This document shows, piece after piece, positions 6,272-11,930 of a stretch of DNA of 11,930 nucleotides; positions within the stretch are counted from its first letter, which is position 1; every line of letters begins with the position of its first letter. Under the pieces are notes generated by a model. The model had not been told where the DNA came from, did not search any database, and saw only the letters and a list, made by a program, of their open reading frames with translations. The stretch is from positions 1 through 11,930 of the forward strand of contig JAJOKM010000106.1 in assembly GCA_021129835.1 (NCBI GenBank), in the 5' to 3' direction. Made by a program: the position numbers and the translations under genes. Source of the stretch: Thermodesulfovibrionales bacterium. GTDB taxonomy: Bacteria > Nitrospirota > Thermodesulfovibrionia > Thermodesulfovibrionales > Dissulfurispiraceae.

Positions 6272-7570
6272 TTAGAAGGTCAATCCTTTCAATTCCTCAT
6301 AAAATCCCGGAAACGACACATTCACGCATGATGCATTGTTTATTGTCGTTGTTCCTTCTGCAACAAGGGCCGCTATAGAAAGGGACATGGCTATGCGGTG
6401 GTCGCCATAGCTCTCAACATGGCTGCCTTTTAGAGCTGCCTTTCCTTTTATAGCGACTCCGTCATGGTATTGCTTAACCTCAGCACCAAGTTTTTTCAGT
6501 CCTAACATCATTGCCTTTATCCTGTCGGTCTCCTTTACCCTTAACTCCTCGGCGCCCCTTATTTCTGTAATCCCTTCAGCCTGTGTTGCCAAAACGCATA
6601 AAGCAGGGAATTCATCTATAAGAGAAGGGATTGTCTCTTCGCTTATTTTTGCTGCCTTGAGGCAATCGGCGGTCTTACAATAAATATTAGCGACAGGCTC
6701 CCCCGAAACATCCCGGATGTCTTCTAATCTAACAGATGCCCCCATCTCTCTTATCACTTCCAGCAACCCTGTCCTTGTCGGATTTATACCAACATTCTTA
6801 ATCAATATCTCAGAATTTGGAATAATTGTCGCTGCTACGATAAAGAATGCAGCGGAAGAGAAATCAGCAGGTATCGTTATATCAAAGGCATTCAACCCTC
6901 TACTCGGCCCCTGGCCATTGACCTTTATCGTAAACCCATTAACCTCTATTTCCACGCCTGTTGATGCCAGCATCCTCTCCGTATGGTCACGGGACTTAAA
7001 GGGTTCTGTAATAACAGTTGTGCCGTCTGCGTATAGAGCTGCCAGAATAAGGCAGGATTTTATCTGAGCGCTCGCAACAGGCATGGTATAATTTATCGCA
7101 TTAAGCCTTCTGCCTTTTATAGCAATCGGGGGATATTTATTCTCGTTCCTTCCCGAAATATCTGCCCCCATATCTTTAAGAGGATTAATTATCCTGGCGA
7201 CTGGCCTCTGTCTCAGGGAGCTGTCTCCTGTAAGGACAGAAAAAAAGGGATTGCCTGCCAGTATGCCTGATATGAGTCTGATGGTGGTGCCTGAGTTGTT
7301 GCAGTTTATAACATCAAGAGGCTCTTTAAGTCCATATAAGCCTCTCCCTTTGATCGTGATCTCTCCATGATTTTCCTCCTTAATCTCTGTGCCGAGCATC
7401 TTCATTGCATTCATAGTACTTATGGGATCTTCTGCCATAAGAAAATTTCTTACAACACTCTTGCCTTCAGATAAAGAAGCAAGCATTACTGCCCGGTGTG
7501 AGATGGATTTATCAGGAGGAACGCTTATCTCACCTTTAAAGCCTCTTGCTTTTGCCAATTCTTGATCCAT
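6272..7570 (-). CDS. aroA: 3-phosphoshikimate 1-carboxyvinyltransferase (EPSP synthase)
   Basis: AroA joins shikimate-3-phosphate and phosphoenolpyruvate to make EPSP, the sixth shikimate step. The 432-residue protein shows the full family pattern: KSISHRA (21-27), NNSGTT (91-96), SLRQRPVAR (118-126), SAQIKS (167-172), ADFSSAAFF (235-243), catalytic D319 in IDEFP, LRVKETDRI (343-351) and GDHRIAMS (389-396). The N91 position is usually glycine (GNSGTT); the change is unusual but the phosphate-binding Ser/Gly/Thr are kept. The wording around residues 91-126 (leucine after the arginine of the GTT-x-R loop, SLRxRP) is nearer the Bacillus-type than the E. coli-type enzymes. It starts five bases after the tyrA stop. 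A purine-rich GAGAAGG inside tyrA may serve as the ribosome site. Confidence 0.96.
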   Translation of the reverse strand: MDQELAKARGFKGEISVPPDKSISHRAVMLASLSEGKSVVRNFLMAEDPISTMNAMKMLGTEIKEENHGEITIKGRGLYGLKEPLDVINCNNSGTTIRLISGILAGNPFFSVLTGDSSLRQRPVARIINPLKDMGADISGRNENKYPPIAIKGRRLNAINYTMPVASAQIKSCLILAALYADGTTVITEPFKSRDHTERMLASTGVEIEVNGFTIKVNGQGPSRGLNAFDITIPADFSSAAFFIVAATIIPNSEILIKNVGINPTRTGLLEVIREMGASVRLEDIRDVSGEPVANIYCKTADCLKAAKISEETIPSLIDEFPALCVLATQAEGITEIRGAEELRVKETDRIKAMMLGLKKLGAEVKQYHDGVAIKGKAALKGSHVESYGDHRIAMSLSIAALVAEGTTTINNASCVNVSFPGFYEELKGLTF

Positions 7571-7575
7571 AAAAA

Positions 7576-8475
7576 CTATTTCAACCGCCTTCTCAACTCC
7601 TGTGCCTTCAGAAAGTCCTTTTCAATCCCTAGTGCATCACCATTTTCTAAACATCGAGTTATTCTATCAAGGTTATCCCTGAAGGTATTTATGAGCTTAA
7701 TGAGATTGTCCTTATTGAACATAGAGATATCTCTCCATAATTCCGGGGAGCTCAAAGCAATCCTTGTCGTATCCCTAAATCCCTGCCCAGCATACTCTAT
7801 ATAGTCAGCGCTGATGTCATTCACCGTATTAACTATAGCATATGCAATTATATGCGGGAGGTGGCTGACCGCTGCGTATATCTCGTCATGTTTAAAGGTG
7901 TCCATTAACACTACCCTTGCACCAACTGCCTCCCAGATAGATGCAATCTTCTGTATCGCCATACTGCCTGAATTTTCGGTCTCTGTGATAACGCACAATG
8001 TATTGGTAAAAAGCCCTGCCCTTGCATCATCTATCCCTGATTTATCACTTCCCGCTATAGGGTGAGATCCTACATAATAAACCCCTGCAGGCATTAATGA
8101 CTCCAATTCATATACAAGACTGCCCTTGACACTTCCTACATCGGTTATCAGGGCGCCTTTCCTTATAGTGCCCTTTATCTTCTCGACTATCTCTCTAAAT
8201 ACACCAACAGGCGTTGATAGTAGTATAAGGTCAGAACCTTCACACGCCTTACAGACATCAAGGCTGTAATCATCTATTATCCCTCGCTCCTTTGCCTTTT
8301 TGAGATTTTCTTCTTCTCTGCCATAACCGTATATAACTCCGCATAAACCTTTCTCTTTTAAGGCAAGGGCAACGGATGCACCAATAAGACCAACTCCTAC
8401 AACCGTTGTCTTACTAAAGAATAAATTATTCATTTCGTGATTATCTTGCCCAGTCGATGCTTCTGCCGTGGGCAT
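7576..8475 (-). CDS. tyrA: Prephenate dehydrogenase (TyrA family)
   Basis: TyrA oxidatively decarboxylates prephenate (or arogenate) with NAD(P) on the tyrosine branch. The 299-residue protein has an N-terminal Rossmann domain with GVGLIG (27-32) and TDVGSVK (111-117). The substrate region is SHPIAGSDKSG (137-147, H138), followed by a helical dimerisation domain with HDEIYAAVSHLPH (196-208) and GFRDTTRIA (232-240). There is no C-terminal ACT or fused chorismate mutase domain, so chorismate mutase must come from PheA. The start at 8475 is preferred because GGGGAGAG in the aroF tail sits well before it and leaves only three bases after the aroF stop. It adds about 14 residues before the usual beginning, and M15 at 8433 is the alternative. 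Prephenate versus arogenate use cannot be judged from sequence. Confidence 0.94.
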   Translation of the reverse strand: MPTAEASTGQDNHEMNNLFFSKTTVVGVGLIGASVALALKEKGLCGVIYGYGREEENLKKAKERGIIDDYSLDVCKACEGSDLILLSTPVGVFREIVEKIKGTIRKGALITDVGSVKGSLVYELESLMPAGVYYVGSHPIAGSDKSGIDDARAGLFTNTLCVITETENSGSMAIQKIASIWEAVGARVVLMDTFKHDEIYAAVSHLPHIIAYAIVNTVNDISADYIEYAGQGFRDTTRIALSSPELWRDISMFNKDNLIKLINTFRDNLDRITRCLENGDALGIEKDFLKAQELRRRLK

Positions 8476-8478
8476 CGG

Positions 8479-9504
8479 TTATATTTCTCTCCCCACTGCC
8501 TGTGCTACTGGTTGCAGTTCCTGCATCAGTCGTACAAACATATCAGGTCTCAAAGATTGCTCGCCGTCTGAAAGGGCATCTTCAGGATTTGTGTGCACCT
8601 CTATAATAAGTGCATCTGCCCCGACAGCAACAGCGGCCTTTGCCATCGGTATAACTAAATCCCACCTGCCAACACCATGACTTGGATCAACAGCGACAGG
8701 GAGATGCGTCAATTGCTTCAGTACCGGCACTGCACTAAGGTCAAGGGTATTTCTCGTCGCCGTCTCAAATGTCCTGATACCTCTTTCGCATAGTATCGCT
8801 CTTTGGTTTCCTCGAGACATGATATATTCGGCCGACATGAGCCACTCCTTTATAGATGCAGATAGTCCTCTTTTAAGCAAAACAGGCTTATCGACCGCCC
8901 CTACTTCAAGAAGGAGCCTGAAATTCTGCATATTTCTTGTCCCTATCTGGATTATGTCTGTATATTCCATAATCGCATCAATATCTCTCGGGTCCATTAT
9001 CTCGGTAATGATTTGGAGACCTGTCTTCTCCCGTGCCTCTGCGAGGTATCTGAGACCCTCTTCGCCAAGTCCCTGAAAGGTGTATGGAGATGTTCTCGGC
9101 TTATAGGCGCCGCCTCTTAGAATTGTTGCCCCAGCCTTTTTCACCTTTTCTGCTATCATCATCAGATTGGTCTTGCTTTCAACAGCACATGGGCCTGCCA
9201 TTATATGTATCTTTCTGCCGCCAATAATATTACCACCTACATCTATCTTTGTGTCTTCCATCTTAAAATCACGACATGCCAGTTTATACGGCTTTAATAT
9301 CCTTACTACATTTTCGACTCCAGTCATTACGCGTATAGCATCTTCTTCTTCCTCTGTTATTCTCGATGTGTCGCCAATTACACCGATAATAGTCCTCTCT
9401 GTCCCATGTGATACAGTTGCCTTTAATCCTTTGCTTTCGAGCCTTTTCAGGATATGCCTGATGTTCTCATCCGATGTATCAGGCTTTAGCACTACAATAT
9501 CCAT
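8479..9504 (-). CDS. aroF: 3-deoxy-7-phosphoheptulonate synthase (DAHP synthase, type I beta)
   Basis: This enzyme condenses phosphoenolpyruvate with erythrose-4-phosphate, the entry step of the shikimate pathway. The 341-residue protein has a ferredoxin-like N-terminal domain (about 1-72) of the kind that gives tyrosine/phenylalanine feedback in the Thermotoga enzyme. A TIM barrel follows, with AGPCAVES (103-110; metal ligand C106), GGAYKPRTSP (131-140), LLKRG (209-213), DPSHG (273-277, H276), IEVH (301-304, E302) and SDGEQSL (312-318, D313). All expected metal and substrate residues are present. GAGAGG five bases before the ATG is a good ribosome site. It lies 69 bases after pheA, beyond a strong hairpin, and three bases before tyrA. 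Allosteric control is inferred from the domain, not shown. Confidence 0.95.
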   Translation of the reverse strand: MDIVVLKPDTSDENIRHILKRLESKGLKATVSHGTERTIIGVIGDTSRITEEEEDAIRVMTGVENVVRILKPYKLACRDFKMEDTKIDVGGNIIGGRKIHIMAGPCAVESKTNLMMIAEKVKKAGATILRGGAYKPRTSPYTFQGLGEEGLRYLAEAREKTGLQIITEIMDPRDIDAIMEYTDIIQIGTRNMQNFRLLLEVGAVDKPVLLKRGLSASIKEWLMSAEYIMSRGNQRAILCERGIRTFETATRNTLDLSAVPVLKQLTHLPVAVDPSHGVGRWDLVIPMAKAAVAVGADALIIEVHTNPEDALSDGEQSLRPDMFVRLMQELQPVAQAVGREI

Positions 9505-9567
9505 AAATCCCTCTCAGGTATAATATTAGTATTGTCAAAAAAACTTTTGCCTATTTTCTTCTGCCCC

Positions 9568-9603
9568 GCAATGCTAAAAGCAGTTATCTGCTTTTAGCAT
9601 TGC
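9568..9603. repeat. Perfect 16-bp hairpin at the pheA/aroF junction
   Basis: GCAATGCTAAAAGCAG (9568-9583) and its exact reverse complement (9588-9603) flank a four-base loop (TTAT on the plus strand). The pheA stop lies inside it. In the direction of pheA transcription no U-run follows (GGGGCAGAAG), so it is not a standard intrinsic terminator. On the plus strand a run of six T starts five bases after it. It could be an mRNA 3'-end stabiliser, a partial attenuator setting aroF levels, or a dispersed palindromic repeat. Confidence 0.85.
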
Positions 9604-10719
9604 CTCACTTTTTTGGCGACACAAGCATCTTGTCTTTGTCGATGGGTATGAACCGAGATGTTTAAAATAGAGACAGGTATCCCTTATTACATCGATTGCC
9701 TTTCTAACCTTTTTGTCATCGATATGTCCCTCCATGTCAACAAAGAAGATATAATCCCACGCCCTTCTCTTTGACGGCCTGGATTCTATCTTTGTAAGAT
9801 TTATCTTTGACTTCTTAAACGGATGCAATACCTCATAAAGGGCCCCTGGCTTGTCTTTTAAGGAAAACAATATAGATGTCTTGTCCTTGCCCATTTTTGG
9901 TAGATAGTTCTTTGCTATTACCAAAAATCTCGTGTAGTTGTCTTTTTTGTCTGCAATCTGCCTTCCGATAAATTGCAGGTCATATATCTCTGCAGCAAGT
10001 TCACTAGCAATGGCAGCGACCTCATTATCAATTGAGGCAACTTCAGCCGCCTTTGCTGTGCTTACAGATTCAAATATTGGTATGCCTGGCATATTTGCTT
10101 CAAGCCATATTTTGCACTGAGCAGTAGCTTGCGGATGGGAATATATCTTTATTACCTTCGACTTATCTCCACTTTTTGAAAGAATATTATGCGAAATCTC
10201 AAACAGTATCTCGGCGGATATCTTGAGGTCATAATCCATAAACATGTCGAGTGTGTAGCTCACTACACCTTCATTGGAATTCTCAACCGGCACAACTCCG
10301 TAATCTACCTTATCGCCCTCCACCATATCAAAGACATCTTTTATACTATTAACAGGGGTATACCTTACAGAAGAACCAAAATGTCTCATCGATGCAAGAT
10401 TTGTGAATGTTCCCTCAGGGCCAAGATAAGCTACCTTGAGTGGTTCTTCAAGGGAAAGAGATGCCGATATGATTTCCCGGAAGATGACTTTTAGTGCCTC
10501 CTCTGGAAATGGCCCTTTATTCAAAGAAGTGATACGTTTAAGTATTGCTTTTTCACGCTCTGGTGAATGGAGCTTAAGATTGGCATTCCTCTTTATAGCA
10601 GCTATATCTATAGCTATGTTTGCCCTTCTATCTAAAAGCCCCAGAATTTCTGAATCGATCTTATCTATTTCGTTTCTAAGCCTTTCGAGGCTGGCGTTTG
10701 TCTCTTTATTTCGGTGCAT
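9574..10719 (-). CDS. pheA: Bifunctional chorismate mutase / prephenate dehydratase (P-protein), C-terminus possibly frameshifted
   Basis: PheA converts chorismate to prephenate and then to phenylpyruvate for phenylalanine synthesis, with feedback through an ACT domain. The 381-residue protein shows an AroQ-type mutase domain (about 9-92; R15, R32, K43, E56 as likely catalytic residues). The dehydratase domain (about 95-270) has YLGPEGTFT (98-106), VPVENSNEG (143-151), SHPQA (194-198) and NYTRF (261-265). The ACT domain (about 280-358) has KIESRPSKR (310-318) and ends at HLGSYP. The 22 residues after that are cysteine-rich and unlike the family. One added C in the CCC at 9644-9646 would instead give YPIDKDKMLVSPKK and a TGA at 9607-9605, just before the hairpin. 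The start has no clear Shine-Dalgarno sequence, and upstream ATGs are out of frame. It follows lpxC by 160 bases. Confidence 0.94.
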   Translation of the reverse strand: MHRNKETNASLERLRNEIDKIDSEILGLLDRRANIAIDIAAIKRNANLKLHSPEREKAILKRITSLNKGPFPEEALKVIFREIISASLSLEEPLKVAYLGPEGTFTNLASMRHFGSSVRYTPVNSIKDVFDMVEGDKVDYGVVPVENSNEGVVSYTLDMFMDYDLKISAEILFEISHNILSKSGDKSKVIKIYSHPQATAQCKIWLEANMPGIPIFESVSTAKAAEVASIDNEVAAIASELAAEIYDLQFIGRQIADKKDNYTRFLVIAKNYLPKMGKDKTSILFSLKDKPGALYEVLHPFKKSKINLTKIESRPSKRRAWDYIFFVDMEGHIDDKKVRKAIDVIRDTCLYFKHLGSYPSTKTRCLCRQKSEAMLKADNCF

Positions 10720-10745
10720 ATTTTATGTCATTCATTCATGCCTTT

Positions 10746-10774
10746 CTGCCTGTCTGCATATAACGCACAGGCAG
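10746..10774. repeat. Inverted repeat CTGCCTGT / ACAGGCAG
   Basis: Perfect 8-bp arms at 10746-10753 and 10767-10774 flank a 13-base loop. The right arm continues as a GCAGGCAGG run. It lies about 27 bases upstream of the pheA start, on the transcript that would carry pheA. It has no U-run on either side. Confidence 0.6.
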
Positions 10775-10782
10775 GCAGGACA

Positions 10783-10858
10783 GTTCACGGTTAACAACCT
10801 TGATTACTAAGGCTCAGGGTTCAGGGTTTTAATCGTTTTTCAACCCTGAACCGTGAAC
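10783..10858. repeat. Nested inverted repeats GTTCACGGTT and GGTTCAGGGTT
   Basis: The outer arms GTTCACGGTT (10783-10792) and AACCGTGAAC (10849-10858) are exact reverse complements. They enclose a second perfect 11-bp stem, GGTTCAGGGTT (10818-10828) with AACCCTGAACC (10842-10852), around a 13-base loop. The two stems share bases on the right side and so are alternatives at that end. The same GTTCACGGTT word recurs twice at the far side of lpxC (11874-11897). Confidence 0.8.
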
Positions 10859-10872
10859 CTAAGTAGTTACAA
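10857..10872 (+). repeat. Copy 2 of dispersed 16-mer ACCTRARTAGTTACAA
   Basis: The sequence is ACCTAAGTAGTTACAA. It abuts the GTTCACGGTT inverted repeat and ends eight bases from the last base of the lpxC stop codon. Confidence 0.75.
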
Positions 10873-10879
10873 TCTATTT

Positions 10880-11758
10880 TTAGTTTAAAACCCGATAGGA
10901 TAAATAATCAACCTCTGACACTAAAGTATAGCAATCTATAGATGAAACTAATTTCCTCAAAAAGTTTATATTTGTAGTATGTCCTGACCTCTCCATAATG
11001 ATGTGACCCTCTATGGGGAATCCAATCAATGATAAATCCCCTATCGAATCAAGCATTTTATGTCGTACAAATTCATCTTTAAACCTAAGTCCAGTCGCAT
11101 TCAAAACACTATTGCCACCTATAATAACAACATTATCCAAAGAGCCTCCCTTTACAAAGCCATTTGTCCTTAGCTTTTTGACATCGCTGAGGAACCCGAA
11201 GGTTCTTGCAGGTGCAATCTCCTCAATAAAGGTCTCCGCATTAATATCTAATATGAGCTCCTGTTGCCCCAATAACTGGTGCTCGAAATTTATATAATAT
11301 GATATTCTCGTGCCGTTATATGGGAGTGCGACTACCCTTGAATATCCGTCCTCATAGACGATAGGCTTGACAATTTTTATGAAGGGTATCCTCTTCATCT
11401 GTTTCGTTATGCCTGCCGCAAGGATAAGTTTTACAAGTTTTGTAGAACTTCCATCCAGTATTGGAATTTCGAGCCCATCTACTTCTATGATGAGATTGTC
11501 GATACCAAGTCCTGCAATGGCGGCGAGGAGGTGTTCTACTGTCTTTATTCTCGTACCGTTGACCCCAATAGTCGTAGCAAAACCTGTATCAATAACAGAG
11601 GATATATTTGCCCGCATTATTGTACCACTGCCCCTCCGGTAAAAGACTATACCAGTATCCACAGGGGCCGATTTGAGCTTTACAGTCGCATGCCTTCCTG
11701 CATGCAGACCAACACCTTGAAACAGCACCTCTTTTTTTATTGTTTGCTGTAATCTCAT
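10880..11758 (-). CDS. lpxC: UDP-3-O-acyl-N-acetylglucosamine deacetylase
   Basis: LpxC is the zinc deacetylase that commits UDP-3-O-acyl-GlcNAc to lipid A synthesis in the cytoplasm of diderm bacteria. The 292-residue protein starts LQQTIKKEVLFQGVGLHAG (3-21) as the family does, which supports the ATG at 11758. Key parts are VEHLLAA (74-80; catalytic E75 and zinc ligand H76), PILDGSS (99-105), ARTFGF (184-189), RHKMLDSIGDL (232-242; zinc ligands H233 and D237) and SGHTTN (258-263; H260). Length is slightly short but normal. No Shine-Dalgarno sequence lies directly before the ATG; a strong AAGGAGG sits 35 bases upstream. The gene is flanked on both sides by inverted copies of a dispersed repeat. 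Its neighbours are not lipid A genes within this window. Confidence 0.96.
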   Translation of the reverse strand: MRLQQTIKKEVLFQGVGLHAGRHATVKLKSAPVDTGIVFYRRGSGTIMRANISSVIDTGFATTIGVNGTRIKTVEHLLAAIAGLGIDNLIIEVDGLEIPILDGSSTKLVKLILAAGITKQMKRIPFIKIVKPIVYEDGYSRVVALPYNGTRISYYINFEHQLLGQQELILDINAETFIEEIAPARTFGFLSDVKKLRTNGFVKGGSLDNVVIIGGNSVLNATGLRFKDEFVRHKMLDSIGDLSLIGFPIEGHIIMERSGHTTNINFLRKLVSSIDCYTLVSEVDYLSYRVLN

Positions 11759-11770
11759 CAGAATTAAAAG

Positions 11771-11824
11771 TTAGGCAAATAATATGCCAAACACCTCCTT
11801 AAAACAAAAGTTCATCACATTCAT
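11771..11824 (-). promoter_or_regulatory. lpxC leader with displaced Shine-Dalgarno and possible short leader ORF
   Basis: On the minus strand AAGGAGG lies at 11800-11794, 35 bases before lpxC. It is followed by a small hairpin GGCA-7-TGCC (11788-11774). A 17-codon frame, MNVMNFCFKEVFGILFA, runs from ATG at 11824 to TAA at 11771. It is in the lpxC frame and ends 12 bases before the lpxC start. A still shorter TTG frame (11790-11764) starts just after the AAGGAGG. Whether any leader peptide is made is unknown; it may be only an untranslated leader. Confidence 0.3.
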
Positions 11825-11851
11825 GCTATAGCTTTCGATTAGCATTCGATT

Positions 11852-11867
11852 TTGTAACTATTCAGGT
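11852..11867 (-). repeat. Copy 3 of dispersed 16-mer ACCTRARTAGTTACAA
   Basis: Read on the minus strand it is ACCTGAATAGTTACAA, about 94 bases upstream of lpxC. Like copy 2 it adjoins GTTCACGGTT words. Copies 2 and 3 therefore bracket lpxC in inverted orientation. Confidence 0.75.
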
Positions 11868-11873
11868 TGTTAA

Positions 11874-11930
11874 GTTCACGGTTCAAGGTTCACGGTTATA
11901 AAGGATAGTTATCAGTTGCCAGTTATCAGT
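11874..11930 (+). repeat. Tandem 14-base-period repeats at the window edge
   Basis: GTTCACGGTT occurs at 11874-11883 and 11888-11897, 14 bases apart. AGTTATCAGT occurs at 11907-11916 and 11921-11930, also 14 bases apart. The second array is cut by the window end, so the full length is unknown. No gene is visible here. Confidence 0.75.

Larger units (their letters stand above)
10720..10879. other. Repeat-rich spacer between lpxC and pheA
   Basis: No gene is seen. The spacer is nearly filled by inverted repeats: an 8-bp stem at 10746-10753/10767-10774, a 10-bp pair GTTCACGGTT/AACCGTGAAC at 10783-10792/10849-10858, an 11-bp stem nested inside it at 10818-10828/10842-10852, and one ACCTRARTAGTTACAA copy at 10857-10872. 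It may contain a pheA promoter, but I could not identify one. Confidence 0.7.

Noticed and set aside
9166..9523. Long open frames on the plus strand opposite aroF, aroA and other minus-strand genes
   Set aside because: They are antisense shadows: the minus-strand proteins carry full catalytic motifs, while the plus-strand products have no recognisable domains or ribosome sites.
9517..9538. TTGACA with AT-rich TATTAT/TATAAT sequence upstream of aroF on the minus strand
   Set aside because: The hexamers are only about 8-10 bases apart, not 16-18, and a -10 at the right spacing would fall on the ribosome site GAGAGG, so it does not make a sigma-70 promoter.
10720..10879. Phenylalanine attenuator or T-box before pheA
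   Set aside because: No short leader frame with repeated phenylalanine codons and no T-box or specifier-like sequence is seen. The stem-loops present lack U-runs.

Overview
The window looks like a chromosomal segment of a diderm (Gram-negative) bacterium. It holds lpxC for lipid A synthesis, a rod-shape operon mreB-mreC-mreD-PBP2, and a cluster for aromatic amino acids, nucleotides and lipids. Base composition is AT-leaning with frequent ATA isoleucine codons. The pheA-aroF-tyrA-aroA-cmk order and protein wording resemble Nitrospirota (Thermodesulfovibrio-like) or Desulfobacterota genomes. That placement is a low-confidence inference. No phage, plasmid, CRISPR, rRNA or tRNA signal was recognised.

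Layout. Positions 1-255 are a non-coding leader of mreB. Plus-strand genes follow with almost no spacing: mreB (256-1287), mreC (1287-2078), mreD (2103-2606, TTG start) and mrdA/PBP2 (2615-4402). No rodA follows. Everything to the right is on the minus strand, read right to left: lpxC (11758-10880), a 160-base spacer full of inverted repeats, pheA (10719-9574), aroF (9504-8479), tyrA (8475-7576), aroA (7570-6272), cmk (6247-5597), plsC (5603-4995), a 169-base spacer, and a DUF523 gene (4825-4352). The DUF523 3' end overlaps the 3' end of mrdA convergently.

Function. The left block guides lateral wall growth: MreB filaments, the MreC/MreD membrane partners and the PBP2 transpeptidase. The right block runs from DAHP synthase (AroF, shikimate entry) through EPSP synthase (AroA) to the phenylalanine branch (PheA: chorismate mutase, prephenate dehydratase, ACT) and the tyrosine branch (TyrA). 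It then passes into CMP kinase and a lysophosphatidate acyltransferase. LpxC commits precursor to lipid A. The short gaps and overlaps from aroF to plsC indicate one operon.

Everything coding belongs to known families, and no clearly new system is encoded. The unexplained structure is non-coding: (1) a 16-base motif ACCTRARTAGTTACAA in three intergenic places, two of them bracketing lpxC as inverted copies next to GTTCACGGTT repeats; (2) a perfect 16-bp hairpin at the pheA/aroF junction, next to what looks like a one-base frameshift in the last codons of pheA; (3) a strong Shine-Dalgarno sequence misplaced 35 bases upstream of lpxC.
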